Both the position numbers and the translations under genes were made by a program. A stretch of DNA of 64,000 nucleotides from positions 62,001 to 126,000 of the forward strand of contig NZ_ANBA01000002.1 in assembly GCF_000341085.1 (NCBI RefSeq). The letters run 5' to 3'. This DNA comes from Nocardiopsis ganjiahuensis DSM 45031 (GTDB taxonomy: Bacteria > Actinomycetota > Actinomycetes > Streptosporangiales > Streptosporangiaceae). How positions within the stretch are numbered: the first letter of the stretch is position 1; every line of letters begins with the position of its first letter. Shown one piece after another: positions 14,917-23,916 of this stretch. Below the pieces are notes generated by a model, which saw only the letters and a program-made list of their open reading frames with translations, ran no database searches and was not told where the DNA came from.

Positions 14917-15750
14917 CTACTCGGCGGTGGCCGGGATGACGCTGCCCTGGTACTCGTCCTCGATGAAGCGGACCGTCTCCGGTGAGGTCAGCAGCTCGAC
15001 GAGGGTGGCGATACGCGGGTCGTCGGCGTTGTCGGAGCGGGCCGCGAGGACGTTCACGTAGGGGTTGCCCTCGAACTCCTCGAGCAGGATCGAGTCCTCC
15101 TCGAAGTCCAGCCCGGCCTCCTGCGCGTAGTTGTTGTTGACGATGGCGGCGTCGACGTCGTCCAGCGAGCGGGGCAGCTGCGCCGCCTCGACCTCACGGA
15201 ACCGGAGGTCGAGCGGGTTCTCCTCGATGTCGCCCAGGCTGAAGGTGGCCTCGTCGATCCCGTCGGCGAGGGTGATCAGCCCGCTCTCCTCCAGCAGGAG
15301 CAGCGCGCGGAACTCGTTGGTGGGGTCGTTGGGCAGCGCGACCTCGGAGCCCTCCTCGAGGTCGTCGACACTGTCGACGACGTTGGAGTAGAGGCCGAGC
15401 GGGGGCAGGTAGACCTGCTCGACGGCGACGAGGTCGGTGCCGTTGCCCTCGTTGTACTCCAGCAGGAACGGCTCGTGCTGGTAGAGGTTGACGTCCAGCT
15501 GGCCCTCGGCGAGTGCGGCGTTGGGCGCGATGTAGTCGGAGTACTCGTGGATCTCCAGCTCGAGACCGGCGTCGGCGGCCAGCTCGGCGTCGATGAAGTC
15601 GAGGATGTCACCGGCGGGGACCGCGGTGGCGCCGACGACGAGGGTGTCCTCGCCGCTGGCCGCGTCCGAGGCGTTCTCGGAGGGGGCACCGCAGGCGGTC
15701 ACCGCGAACAGGGCCAGGGCGGCGGGGACGGCGAGGGTGGCGCGGCGCAT
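14917..15750 (-). CDS. metQ: MetQ/NlpA-type methionine-binding lipoprotein
   Basis: A 277-residue lipoprotein with lipobox VTAC (Cys20). The mature protein has the NlpA pattern: LVVGATAVPAGDILDFI, then YSDYIAPNAALAEGQLDVNLYQHEPFLL and ALPNDPTNEFRALLLLEESGLI. Members bind D- or L-methionine and feed MetN-MetI. The ATPase and permease genes are not adjacent, so this is a solitary binding protein in the window. AAAGGA precedes the ATG. The upstream 220 bp hold an unusually AT-rich block (15797-15837) that probably contains the promoter. I looked for S-box and SAM-IV motifs there and saw none. Confidence 0.85.
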   Translation of the reverse strand: MRRATLAVPAALALFAVTACGAPSENASDAASGEDTLVVGATAVPAGDILDFIDAELAADAGLELEIHEYSDYIAPNAALAEGQLDVNLYQHEPFLLEYNEGNGTDLVAVEQVYLPPLGLYSNVVDSVDDLEEGSEVALPNDPTNEFRALLLLEESGLITLADGIDEATFSLGDIEENPLDLRFREVEAAQLPRSLDDVDAAIVNNNYAQEAGLDFEEDSILLEEFEGNPYVNVLAARSDNADDPRIATLVELLTSPETVRFIEDEYQGSVIPATAE

Positions 15751-15973
15751 GAGGGTCCTTTGCGTACTGCGGACGGGTGGATCCAGGAAATCCGGGTTCG
15801 ATGTACCAAATTTCCTATTTACCCGATCTTAAATCAGGACTACCCCGGGAACACAAGTTCAGTGACCAAGCGCACACGCTCTGACCAGCCCGAAGGGCGA
15901 TCGGCGCCCCTGAGAGGATCGCACACCGGGAACCACCGCCCCCACGCCGGGTCACCTGCCCGACCGGGGCGGA

Positions 15974-16546
15974 TCACCGACCGGCGAGCCCTGTACTCCT
16001 GCGGTCCGCGTACGACAGCGCGTCCGCGAACTCACCCATGGCCAGTCCCATCCGCTCCACCACCGCCGGATCGACGTACTCCCCCGAAGCGTCCGTCCGC
16101 GCACCGGCCCGGGAGACCACCACACAGTCCACGAGCACCGCGCCCAACAGGGTCAGCGTGGGCATGAGCGGGGTGTGGGCGCGCATCCCGCCCGCCTGCC
16201 CCGGTGAGGCGCTCATCAGAACGGTGGGTTTGCCGACCAGGCCTCCCGCGCCCACCAGCCAGTCGATCGCGTTCTTGGTGACCCCGGCGGGGCCGTGCGC
16301 GTACTCGGGGGTGGCGATCAGCACCCCGTCGGCCCGGGAGGCGTGCTCGCGGAACTCGCGCACCGCGTCGGGCCAGACGGCTTCGTCGGCCTCCACGTCC
16401 GGGTTGAACAGGGGCAGGCGTCCCGCCAGGTCCGCGCCGACCACACGGATCTGCGGACGCACCCGCTCGGCAAGGCGCAACAGCGCGGCGTTGTAGGACC
16501 CCTGTCGCAGACTCCCGCAGATCCCCAGGACCACCCGCTCCGCCAT
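15974..16546 (-). CDS. NADPH-dependent FMN reductase
   Basis: A 190-residue flavodoxin-fold protein of the NADPH-dependent FMN reductase/chromate-quinone reductase family. GICGSLRQGSYNAALL (residues 8-23) is the FMN phosphate loop. ATPEYAHGPAGVTKNAIDWLV near 79 matches the P-E-Y-x-H-G-x-x-G-x-x-K-N-A-x-D-W signature almost perfectly. Length is typical. It should reduce FMN, quinones or metal oxyanions in the cytosol. It is monocistronic, with a GAGGGGCGGG ribosome binding site, and is separated from the divergent ADP-ribosylglycohydrolase by 240 bp. Confidence 0.9.
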   Translation of the reverse strand: MAERVVLGICGSLRQGSYNAALLRLAERVRPQIRVVGADLAGRLPLFNPDVEADEAVWPDAVREFREHASRADGVLIATPEYAHGPAGVTKNAIDWLVGAGGLVGKPTVLMSASPGQAGGMRAHTPLMPTLTLLGAVLVDCVVVSRAGARTDASGEYVDPAVVERMGLAMGEFADALSYADRRSTGLAGR

Positions 16547-16751
16547 ACCCGCCCCTCACCGGACCCTCGTCCGCGTACCGCTCCGACGCACCTCACCCAG
16601 AGTGGCACGCCGAGGCCCCGAACCTCCCCACGGGGCACTCTCCGACCTCCGGGAAGCGCTCTCACACACCTCCGGGAGAGCTCCTCGGCGCCGTCCGGCC
16701 GGGCGGGGCGGAAGGCCCCTCCCCGCACCGCGAAGCCCGGCCGCACAGGGC

Positions 16752-16780
16752 TTGTAAGCCGGACCGAAGCCGCCTAACAT
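16752..16780 (+). promoter_or_regulatory. Sigma-70-type leaderless promoter
   Basis: TTGTAA, 17-bp spacer, TAACAT, then 6 nt to the ATG of the ADP-ribosylglycohydrolase gene. This is the clearest complete leaderless promoter in the window. Confidence 0.7.
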
Positions 16781-16786
16781 CCTGCA

Positions 16787-18001
16787 ATGCACACCCCCTC
16801 ACCCGTTCCCGACCGGCTGACCGGCTGCCTGATGGGCGGCGCCATCGGCGACGCGCTCGGAGCACCCGTCGAAGGGCTCGGGCTCGACCAGATCCACGAA
16901 CGGTACGGGCCGCGAGGCCTGACCGAGTACGCCGAGGGCTCCTACGGGGTCGGGGCGATCACCGACGAGACCCAACTGACCCTGCGCACCGCCGACGCCC
17001 TGATCCGGGCGTCGGTACGGGAACGGGACAAGGGCATCGGCGGGGCCGCCGTGGGCATGGTCCAGACGGCATACCTCGGGTGGGTGCGCATCCACCGGGA
17101 CGGAACCGAACCGGGCCCCTCGGCCGGAACGGCCCCTGCCCCGGCCCCGGCAGGAGGGCCTCGGGCGCCTCTGGCCTTCCCGGACCCCCTGGACTCCCCA
17201 CGCGGCTACGGGGCCGCCACGGTCGCGGCGCTGCGTGAGGCCGAGGCGCGCAAGGAACCGGGGCGGCCGCTGGGCACCGTGGAGGAACCGGTCAACAACT
17301 CCAAGGGGTGCGCCGCCGTGGTGCGGGTGGCCCCGTGCGGGTTCGGGGCGGGCAAGGCCGAGTACGCCTTCGACCTGGCCGTGCGCGTGGCCGCCCTGAC
17401 GCACGGACACCGCACGGCCCAGCTGGCGGCGGGGGTGTTCGCCGCGACGGTGTGGGGGTTGGTCCGCGACGGGGAGATCGCCGACTCCCTGGGAGAGGCC
17501 CGGGGTCTGCTGGAGGGCCGCAGCGGCCACGAGGAGGTTTCACGGGCGTTGGACGCGGCGGTCGAGACGGCCTCCCGTGGTGTTCCCACCGCCTGGGACC
17601 TGGCCGGGCTCGGTGACGGCTGGACCTCGGAGGAGGCCCTGGCGGTGGCGGCGTGTGTGGCCCTGCGCGCCGAGGACCTCGCCTCGCCCGCCACCGCCCC
17701 GGTCCTGGAACCCGGGTACTCCTCGCACAGGGGGATCCCCGAGGTCGGCAGGTACGGACTCCGGCTGGCGGTGAACCATTCGGGGGACAGCGACAGCATC
17801 GGGGCCCTGTGCGGAAGCCTGATCGGCGCCCGGTACGGGGTGCACGCCTTCCCCGGTCACTGGCAGTCACAGCTGGAGGTGCGGGAGCGGGTGATCGGGC
17901 TGGCCGCCGACGCCGCGTTGGAGTTCGGGCCGTGTCCGCCGTCCGAGCCGGCCCGCGAGGGGGTGCACGGGGCCTGGGCCGCCGCCCACTCCGGGTACTG
18001 A
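16787..18001 (+). CDS. ADP-ribosylglycohydrolase family protein
   Basis: A 404-residue all-helical (ADP-ribosyl)hydrolase. MGGAIGDALGAPVEG near residue 15 and AITDETQLTL near 52 form the first metal site; the usual T-D-D-T is T-D-E-T here. NHSGDSDSIGALCGSLIGARYG near 332 supplies the second Mg site (G-D-x-D-S). It should remove ADP-ribose from proteins or small molecules. A Pro/Ala-rich insert around 105-130 is longer than in bacterial DraG. The start is fixed by the leaderless promoter. The 3' end faces a tandem GNAT gene across a short terminator hairpin. Confidence 0.87.
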   Translation: MHTPSPVPDRLTGCLMGGAIGDALGAPVEGLGLDQIHERYGPRGLTEYAEGSYGVGAITDETQLTLRTADALIRASVRERDKGIGGAAVGMVQTAYLGWVRIHRDGTEPGPSAGTAPAPAPAGGPRAPLAFPDPLDSPRGYGAATVAALREAEARKEPGRPLGTVEEPVNNSKGCAAVVRVAPCGFGAGKAEYAFDLAVRVAALTHGHRTAQLAAGVFAATVWGLVRDGEIADSLGEARGLLEGRSGHEEVSRALDAAVETASRGVPTAWDLAGLGDGWTSEEALAVAACVALRAEDLASPATAPVLEPGYSSHRGIPEVGRYGLRLAVNHSGDSDSIGALCGSLIGARYGVHAFPGHWQSQLEVRERVIGLAADAALEFGPCPPSEPAREGVHGAWAAAHSGY

Positions 18002-18028
18002 GTCAGAGCCGGGCGCGTGCCCGCCCCG

Positions 18029-18057
18029 GGACACCGGACGTCAGGAGGCCGGTGTCC
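18029..18057. terminator. Convergent terminator hairpin
   Basis: GGACACCGG and CCGGTGTCC with an 11-nt loop, overlapping the last codons of the leftward GNAT gene. Confidence 0.55.
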
Positions 18058-19045
18058 GCGGGCCCGGGCGCTGGAGTTCGAGGTAGCGCTCGTCCACCTC
18101 GAAGCCCAGGGCCAGGTTGACGGCACGCATGTACGTGTTGTCGACGGCGTTCCAGGTACGCACGACCGAACGGTCCGGGAAGGCTCCGGCCAGACGTTCC
18201 AGGTTGCGCACCTTCAGCGCCGTGCCGAGGCGGTGGCCCCGGTGCGCGTCCACCACCAGGGTGTCCTCCTGGTGGACGATGTCCTGCCCGGCCGGCAGGA
18301 GGAGGCTCGTGAACCCGACGAGCTCGCCCTCGGCGGACTCGGCCGCGGTGACCAGAGCGTCCGTGCCCGCGTCCGCCATACGCCTCTCCAGGGCCCGGAC
18401 GCGCTCCACGTCCCAGATCGTGGGAGCGACCTCCAGGTCCCCGGTCGGCATGTCCTGTTGTATGACGGTGCGCATGTGGGCGTAGGCCTCGACCATCCCG
18501 TCGGGGCAGGCGCCCGTCCACTCCCGCAGCCGGTAGGAGCCGGTGTCGGGACGGAGTGACGTGAGGAGTTCCGGGTCCACAGGGAGCGCGAGCTTCAGGG
18601 CGTCCTCTTCCAGCCCCACCTCGAACCCGTGCCGGAGGGCGAAGCGCGAGCCCGGCCAGGCCTGCCTGGTCCGCCCCGTCGGCACGGGAACCTCGGTGGT
18701 CGCGACCGTGCGCCCCTCCTCCGCCAGCACCCGGTCGGCCTCCGCGAGCAGGCGGGTGCCCAGCCCCCGGCCCCGGTGTTCGGGCACGACGGCGATGGTC
18801 ACTTCGGCGACCTGCCGGTTCTCCCTCAGGGGCAGCATCACCATCAGGACCCCCGTGATCCGTTCGCCCTCCCAGGCCGCGTACAGCTGGAAAGCGGCGT
18901 CGTCACGGTCCGCCGTCACCTTGCCGCGCAGGAGGTCGTGGGAGATGACAGCGCCCTCCTCCCGACCGGCCAGCCACCCCTCCCGTTTGGCCTCGTACCA
19001 GGCGGAGAAGGCGTGGGCGTCGTGCGGGTCGATCCGAGCGATCAT
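18041..19045 (-). CDS. Tandem GNAT acetyltransferase
   Basis: A 334-residue cytosolic protein with two GNAT domains. In domain 1, TIAVVPEHRGRGLGTRLL near 85 is an intact acetyl-CoA loop. In domain 2, LVVDAHRGHRLGTALKVRNL near 263 is a second loop, followed by WNAVDNTYMRAVNLALGFEV. The double architecture resembles mycothiol synthase MshD, but sequence outside the loops does not let me assign that role. Start at 19045 is supported by GGAGG 8 nt upstream. An upstream in-frame start at 19111 is unlikely. It lies alone between the ADP-ribosylglycohydrolase and an SGNH hydrolase. Confidence 0.82.
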   Translation of the reverse strand: MIARIDPHDAHAFSAWYEAKREGWLAGREEGAVISHDLLRGKVTADRDDAAFQLYAAWEGERITGVLMVMLPLRENRQVAEVTIAVVPEHRGRGLGTRLLAEADRVLAEEGRTVATTEVPVPTGRTRQAWPGSRFALRHGFEVGLEEDALKLALPVDPELLTSLRPDTGSYRLREWTGACPDGMVEAYAHMRTVIQQDMPTGDLEVAPTIWDVERVRALERRMADAGTDALVTAAESAEGELVGFTSLLLPAGQDIVHQEDTLVVDAHRGHRLGTALKVRNLERLAGAFPDRSVVRTWNAVDNTYMRAVNLALGFEVDERYLELQRPGPRTPAS

Positions 19046-19170
19046 GGGCGAGGTCCTCCAGGTGTGGGAACGGCCCCCACAGCATGCACTCGGGGCGCCG
19101 CTGCGATCCAAGGGTTTTCCCGGACCACCGGCGCCGGGGCCGCCTCCTCAGGGCGGGTGGGAGACACAGG

Positions 19171-20064
19171 TCAGAGGGACTCCTCCGGCCGGGCGGGAGC
19201 GCCGACGGCCTCGGCGAGGGCTTCACCGAAAGCGGCCATGCCCCGGGCGTTGGGGTGCAGCGGGGCCGCGACGCTGGTGGGGACCAGGCCCTCCAGGTAG
19301 CGCTCGCTCGGCGGGGCGCACACGTCGTGGCCGACGCTGACCTCGGCGAGGTCGACGTAGGTTCCGCCGTGTGCGAGGGCCTGGCGTTCCAGGGCCTCGT
19401 TGAGGAGGTCCACCGACCCCTGGATGTAGTCGGCGTCGCGCCCCCAGACCGGCTGGACGGGCCAGCATCCGCCCTCACGGACGTAGGTGCCGTAACCCGC
19501 GACCACGATCACGGCGTCGGGGGCACGGTCGCGGATCTCGGTGAGGGCCCGGTCGAGTTCGGGCTCCCAGGCCTCGATGTCCTCGGCGATCCGGTCGGCC
19601 CCGTCTTGGGTGAAGCGTTCCTCGCAGGAGTCCCCGTGGGGTTCGCGGAGGAGGTTGACACAGCTCAGGGCGGCGCTGACCAGGTCGACGTCGTTGCCGC
19701 CGATGGTGAGGGAGACCAGGTCGGTGTCCTCGTCCAGGACGCTGTACTGCGGTGGCAGGAAGCCGAACTGCCGGCCGGAGAAGTCGGAGAGCCTGGCACC
19801 GGAGCAGGTAACGTCGGTGAGGTCGGCGCCCAGTGCCTCCGCGGCGACCCTGGGGTAGTTCCGATCGGAGCGCAGGCACGCGATGTTGGGATCCTGGTCG
19901 GGAATGAGAGGGCCAGCCGCGGCCGAGTCACCGAGTGCGACGTAGTCGAGGGGTGTGGGCCCGGTGTCCTGGTGGTCCGCATGGGCCGGACCTGAGGTAG
20001 CGATCCCAATACCTACAGTAGCCACTGTGGCCACGACTGCCCTGGCCAACCCTTGCTTCCCCAC
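19171..20064 (-). CDS. Secreted SGNH/GDSL hydrolase
   Basis: A 297-residue secreted esterase/lipase. The signal peptide (KQGLARAVVATVATVGIGI, cleavage after AHA) precedes block I YVALGDSAAAG (nucleophile Ser in GDS), block III TIGGND and the terminal PLHPNARG with catalytic His. Six or more cysteines in the mature part (for example CLRSD, TCSG, SCVNLL, DSCEE, GGCWP, DVCAP) suggest three disulfides, as in the Streptomyces SGNH lipase group. I chose GTG 20064 because GGAGG precedes it. A GTG at 20106 would add 14 residues without a ribosome binding site. Confidence 0.86.
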   Translation of the reverse strand: MGKQGLARAVVATVATVGIGIATSGPAHADHQDTGPTPLDYVALGDSAAAGPLIPDQDPNIACLRSDRNYPRVAAEALGADLTDVTCSGARLSDFSGRQFGFLPPQYSVLDEDTDLVSLTIGGNDVDLVSAALSCVNLLREPHGDSCEERFTQDGADRIAEDIEAWEPELDRALTEIRDRAPDAVIVVAGYGTYVREGGCWPVQPVWGRDADYIQGSVDLLNEALERQALAHGGTYVDLAEVSVGHDVCAPPSERYLEGLVPTSVAAPLHPNARGMAAFGEALAEAVGAPARPEESL

Positions 20065-20442
20065 GGGGCCTCCGCTGTTTTCCGTTGTTTCCCGCACTGC
20101 TCTCACATGATGCCGGGCGGACCCGGCCCATGGGTGCGAAACCCACCGCGGGCCACCGAAGTGTCGCGGAGCGATCCGGGAAGTCGCAGATCAGCGGGAG
20201 GCTCCAGGCCCGCCTCGGGGTTGTCCGGCCGCCGGTCCGGCAGACGCGCCCCCGAAGGCACTCGGCCCTCGCCCGCGCCCGGGGAAACCCGCGATCCGGC
20301 GACCACTCGCAGCCCTCACCGGTTTCGACGGCACACGCCTCCCTCAGGCCTCTGGGATCCCTTACAGAGGCCTTACTCCGGAAGGGAAGGATGACTGCGT
20401 CCACTACAGCGGGGCTCTGTCCCAGGGAAGAATTGAAGAGCG
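20065..20442. other. Gene-free spacer
   Basis: 378 bp between divergent genes (SGNH hydrolase leftward, small acidic protein rightward). Base composition is ordinary and no convincing hairpin, repeat or promoter hexamer pair is visible. Confidence 0.4.
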
Positions 20443-20754
20443 ATGATCAGTGAAGTGATCGATTGGTTCAAAGGGCTGCTCGGTGACGCGTCCGAGCAGG
20501 CCGTGGACGGAGCGGGCCAGGTACTCGACCAGGCGGGCGGTGGCGCGGAGGAGGCCCTCGGCAACGTCCAGGAGACCGGCCAGGACCTCGCGGGCGGGGA
20601 CTACGGACAGGCTGCGGCCGAGGAGGCCATGGGGGGCGTGACCGAGACCGCGCAGGGGTTCCAGGAGCAGGCGCAGACCTTCGGAGGGTTCGTGGAGGAC
20701 CCGCTGGGGGCCGCCGAGGAGGAGGCCCGCGACCGTCTCGGCGGACAGGGCTGA
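20443..20754 (+). CDS. Small acidic amphipathic-helix protein (103 aa)
   Basis: A 103-residue acidic protein, almost entirely Ala, Gly, Glu, Gln and Asp after a short amphipathic start (MISEVIDWFKGLLG). The repeated pattern (for example QVLDQAGGGAEEALGNVQETGQ) predicts long amphipathic helices, possibly a coiled coil or phasin/LEA-like stress protein. There is no signal peptide or cysteine. The ATG is preceded by GAAGAG close by. I do not recognise a family and assign no function. It ends at a hairpin shared with the next, convergent gene. Confidence 0.6.
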   Translation: MISEVIDWFKGLLGDASEQAVDGAGQVLDQAGGGAEEALGNVQETGQDLAGGDYGQAAAEEAMGGVTETAQGFQEQAQTFGGFVEDPLGAAEEEARDRLGGQG

Positions 20755-20801
20755 TCGTTCGGTCGGGGCTGGCTCGCCCCTCGAAAGTGGTGAGCCGTTC
20801 G

Positions 20802-20835
20802 GGAGAGCGCTCCCTCAAGAGTGAGAGCGCTCTCC
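20802..20835. terminator. Convergent terminator hairpin
   Basis: GGAGAGCGCTC and GAGCGCTCTCC with a 12-nt loop lie between the convergent small acidic protein and GNAT genes, overlapping the GNAT 3' end. Confidence 0.65.
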
Positions 20836-21321
20836 GGCACTGAAGGGCGACCGGTCCAGGAACACCTCCCCGAGCACCTGGTCACCCATGAGCTCGCCGG
20901 TCGGCCGGAATCCCAGCCCCCGGTAGAAACCCTCCGGACCGCCCTCGCCCGGGAGCCACAGCACGGTGATCCGCTTCTGCCCCCGCCGGCGGGCCTCCTC
21001 CACCACGGCCTCCACGGCGAACCTGCCGTAGCCCCGCCCCTGATGCGCGGCGGACACGTTCAGTCGCCAGATCCCACAGCGGAAGGCCTCGACCTCGGCG
21101 TCCGGCGCGAACCCGCCCATGACGAAGCCGACCACCTCGCCCTCCTCCGACACGAGCCTGGGCCAGGCGACGCCGGGGCCGGCCGCGTAGGCCTCGGCGA
21201 GGGATCTTTCCACGGGAGCCACGAAGCGCTCCTGGTCCGGATGGACTCGCAGTGCACAGGCAGCGCCGACGTTTTCCGGGGTGATCTTCTCGAGGCGGGT
21301 TCCGGGGGGAGTGGGGGTCAT
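20815..21321 (-). CDS. GNAT family N-acetyltransferase
   Basis: A 168-residue single-domain GNAT. RLNVSAAHQGRGYGRFAVEAVVEEARRRG near 90 gives the acetyl-CoA loop Q-G-R-G-Y-G. EGFYRGLGFRPTGEL is the usual C-terminal beta-bulge and helix. The N-terminus (LEKITPENVGAACAL) resembles the PaiA/spermidine acetyltransferase branch, so polyamines are one possible substrate, but this is a guess from similarity. The ATG at 21321 directly begins the conserved region. Confidence 0.82.
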   Translation of the reverse strand: MTPTPPGTRLEKITPENVGAACALRVHPDQERFVAPVERSLAEAYAAGPGVAWPRLVSEEGEVVGFVMGGFAPDAEVEAFRCGIWRLNVSAAHQGRGYGRFAVEAVVEEARRRGQKRITVLWLPGEGGPEGFYRGLGFRPTGELMGDQVLGEVFLDRSPFSAGERSHS

Positions 21322-21448
21322 GGGCACGACCCTAGAACGTTGCGGCGGCAAGAAAAGCCGCCGTGGGTCCGCGGGTGCGCCCTCCTGGAAGACCGGCCCC
21401 GAGGAGGGCGACCGCCGCCGGTGGACCCGCCGGCGGCGGGAGTGGTGG

Positions 21449-22174
21449 TCAGCGGCCGGGCAGGGCACCGCCGTTGACGCCCAGCACCTGGCCGGTCGTC
21501 CAGGACGCCTCGGGTGAGGCGAGGAACTCCACCACCGCGGCCACGTCGGCCGGGGTGCCCGCGCGGCCGACCATGGTCTCGGCCGCGAGTGTGTCGTGTC
21601 GTCCCGAGCGCCCCTCCTTGGTGAAGAACTCGGTGTCCTGCACGTAGCCGGGGGTGAGGGTGTTGACGGTGATGCCGTCGGGGCCTCCGCGTTTGGCGAG
21701 GTCGATCCCCCAGCCGCACAGCCCGGCCTTGGCCGCGGCGTAGGCGTCACCGCCGCCCCGGTGCGCGGCGATCGAACTGATGTTGACGACCCTGCCGCCC
21801 GGACGCCGGAAGGCGGGCCAGAGCGCCTGGGTCAGCATCATCGCGGACAGCAGGTTGGCGTCGATGGTGCGCCGGTAGATGTCGAAGGTGCCCTTCAGGT
21901 CGACCGGGGTCTCCTTGATGATCCCGCCCGCGTTGTTGACGAGGACGTCGACGGGTCCGGCCGCGAGGTGCTCGGCCGCGGCCAGGACGGCGTCCTCGTC
22001 GGTGAGGTCGACCGCCAGGGGGACGATCCGTGCTCCGGGGTTCTCCGCCGCGACCTGTTCGAGGGGCTCCTTGCGGCGTCCGAGGATGTGGACCTCGTCC
22101 CCGGCGGAGGCAAGGCGTTCGGCGATCGCCCTACCCATACCCGTACCGCCGCCGGTCACGATGACTCTGCGCAT
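21449..22174 (-). CDS. SDR family oxidoreductase
   Basis: A 241-residue classical short-chain dehydrogenase. TGGGTGMGRAIAERL (residues 7-21) is the TG-x3-G-x-G nucleotide loop. NNAGG near 88 stabilises the fold. The catalytic Ser (NISSIAAH, near 135) and Y-x3-K (YAAAKAG, near 152) are present. An Arg-rich segment after strand 2 (GRRKE) suggests NADP preference. AAGGA precedes the ATG at 22174. Substrate unknown. It is monocistronic, with a GNAT gene downstream on the same strand after 127 bp. Confidence 0.87.
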   Translation of the reverse strand: MRRVIVTGGGTGMGRAIAERLASAGDEVHILGRRKEPLEQVAAENPGARIVPLAVDLTDEDAVLAAAEHLAAGPVDVLVNNAGGIIKETPVDLKGTFDIYRRTIDANLLSAMMLTQALWPAFRRPGGRVVNISSIAAHRGGGDAYAAAKAGLCGWGIDLAKRGGPDGITVNTLTPGYVQDTEFFTKEGRSGRHDTLAAETMVGRAGTPADVAAVVEFLASPEASWTTGQVLGVNGGALPGR

Positions 22175-22426
22175 GTGTGTCCTTCCTGGGGTGGTCGGGC
22201 GCAGGAAACCACGCTCCGGGTGTCGGGGCAACCGACTTTCGCTCCGGACCGCCCCTCCACTTCGGGCACCTCTCGAAGTCGGGTGAGGCCCCGGCGAGCA
22301 CGGTCTCCCCGCCCGGGGCGACGAACGGTCGACACCCGGCGGACCTGACCGGAACTCCGCCACTCCAGCACGTAGCATTCTGAACACACAGAGTCATGAA
22401 TGCTGTCGATCCACCCTGGAGCTCCC

Positions 22427-22846
22427 ATGAAGTCGCCCGTCAGACCTCACCAGCTGGTCCTGCGCATCGCCACCGGCGCCTCCATCCTCAACTCCGGGTT
22501 GAGCAAACGCGGTGCCGACGAGGACACCGCGATGGGCCTCCACGGGATGGCGGTCGGCACGTACCCGTTCCTGGACAAGGTCGACCCGGTCACCTTCACC
22601 CGGCTCCTCTGCGCCGGGGAGATCGCCCTGGGCACCGCGCTGCTGGTGCCGCTCGTGCCGAACAAGCTCGCCGGAGCGGGGCTGAGCGCGTTCGCGTCCG
22701 GCCTGCTCGGCCTCTACCTGCGCACGCCCGGGATGCACAAGCCCCGGAGCCTGGCGCCCACCCCGGAGGGCATTCCCCTGTCCAAGGACCTGTGGCTGCT
22801 CGGCGCCGGGCTGGCACTGGTCCTGGAGGGCTGCGAACAGGACTGA
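22427..22846 (+). CDS. DoxX-like small membrane protein
   Basis: A 139-residue protein with about four hydrophobic segments: RIATGASILNSGL, FTRLLCAGEIALGTALLVPL, LAGAGLSAFASGLLGLYL and LWLLGAGLALVLEG. The loop patterns resemble the DoxX/DUF4267 family of small quinol- or redox-linked membrane proteins, but the match is loose. I use ATG 22427, which has GGAG 4-5 nt upstream. An ATG at 22400 is possible. The next gene is an SDR on the same strand 164 bp away. Confidence 0.65.
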   Translation: MKSPVRPHQLVLRIATGASILNSGLSKRGADEDTAMGLHGMAVGTYPFLDKVDPVTFTRLLCAGEIALGTALLVPLVPNKLAGAGLSAFASGLLGLYLRTPGMHKPRSLAPTPEGIPLSKDLWLLGAGLALVLEGCEQD

Positions 22847-23010
22847 TCCCCGGCCTCGTCCGTGGAGCGGCGCGGGACGGTTCAGAGACGGGGCGGGGCT
22901 CCTGGGGGCGGAGTTCCCGAGGCCGGGGCTCCCGGGGCCGGGGCTGTTGAGCACGGGTCAACTACTGTGGTGCGCCTCGGACCCCGTCCCCCGAACCGAA
23001 GGGCCTCCCC

Positions 23011-23826
23011 ATGTCCCCCGCCGTTTCCTCCCCGCCCCGTACAGCGCTGGTCACCGGTGCCTCCTCCGGGATCGGGGCGGCCGTCGCCGCGGCCCTGGTC
23101 GAGCGCGGCTACCGCGTGTTCGGGACCAGCCGCGACCCCGGAGCCGTCACCGCGCCGGTGCCGGGAGTCGAGTACCTGGCCCTGGACCTGACCGACTACG
23201 CGTCCGTGGAGGCCTGCGCCGAGGCCGCGGGCGAGGTGGACGTCCTGGTCAACAACGCGGGCGAGAGCCAGAACGGACCGATCGAGGAACTTCCCATGGA
23301 CGCGGTGGAGCGGGTGTTCCGGCTCAACGTGTTCGGCGCGGTCCGCCTCACCCAGCTCGTCCTTCCGGGGATGCGCTCGCGGGGGTACGGGCGTGTGGTG
23401 ATGGTGGGTTCGATGCTGGCGAGTTTCCCACTGGCGTACCGCTCCTCGTACGTGGCGTCCAAGGCGGCGGTGAAGGGGTTCGCGGACGCCGCGCGGCGTG
23501 AGCTCTCGCCGTTCGGGGTGGGTGTGACCACGGTGGAGCCGGGTTCGATCAACACCGGGATCAGTGAGCGCCGTACCCAGTACGTGGGCGAGGGGTCCCC
23601 GTTCCGGGAGGAGTACCGGACCATGGTGGACACGCTCAACGCCAACGAGGCCAAGGGGATCCCGGCGGAACGGGTGGCGGCGACCGTGGTCGGCGCGATC
23701 GAGGCGAAGCGGCCGCGTCCGCTGTACGCGGTGGGCAGCAACGCGCCGGTCGTGTTCGCGCTGCGCCGTCTGCTGCCCCGCGCCGTGATGCTGCGGATCG
23801 TGGCCCGCAAGCACGGCCTGCGCTGA
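23011..23826 (+). CDS. SDR family oxidoreductase
   Basis: A 271-residue short-chain dehydrogenase with TGASSGIGAAVAAAL (13-27), NNAGESQNGPIEELP near 87, catalytic Ser in VGSMLAS near 138 and Y-x3-K (SSYVASKAA) near 149. TSRDP after strand 2 fits NADP use. The C-terminal EPGSINTGI is the usual P-G motif. Length is slightly long, with a hydrophobic tail (FALRRLLPRAVMLRIVA) that may touch the membrane. GAAGGG lies 6 nt before the ATG. Substrate unknown; a VOC protein follows 90 bp downstream. Confidence 0.87.
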   Translation: MSPAVSSPPRTALVTGASSGIGAAVAAALVERGYRVFGTSRDPGAVTAPVPGVEYLALDLTDYASVEACAEAAGEVDVLVNNAGESQNGPIEELPMDAVERVFRLNVFGAVRLTQLVLPGMRSRGYGRVVMVGSMLASFPLAYRSSYVASKAAVKGFADAARRELSPFGVGVTTVEPGSINTGISERRTQYVGEGSPFREEYRTMVDTLNANEAKGIPAERVAATVVGAIEAKRPRPLYAVGSNAPVVFALRRLLPRAVMLRIVARKHGLR

Positions 23827-23916
23827 CGGCCCGAGGAACCCTCTCGGGGCGTGGTGCGGCCGCTTCGTCGTAGCGGGTGGATACGCTCCCGGCACGGACG
23901 GGACACCGGGGGGAAC

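Noticed and set aside
15751..15973. Possible SAM riboswitch upstream of metQ
   Set aside because: No S-box or SAM-IV core pairing or AGAG-type motifs could be assembled; only an AT-rich promoter-like block is seen.
20823..20834. GAGAGCGCTCTC as LacI-type operator for the GNAT gene
   Set aside because: It sits at the 3' end of that gene inside a convergent terminator stem.
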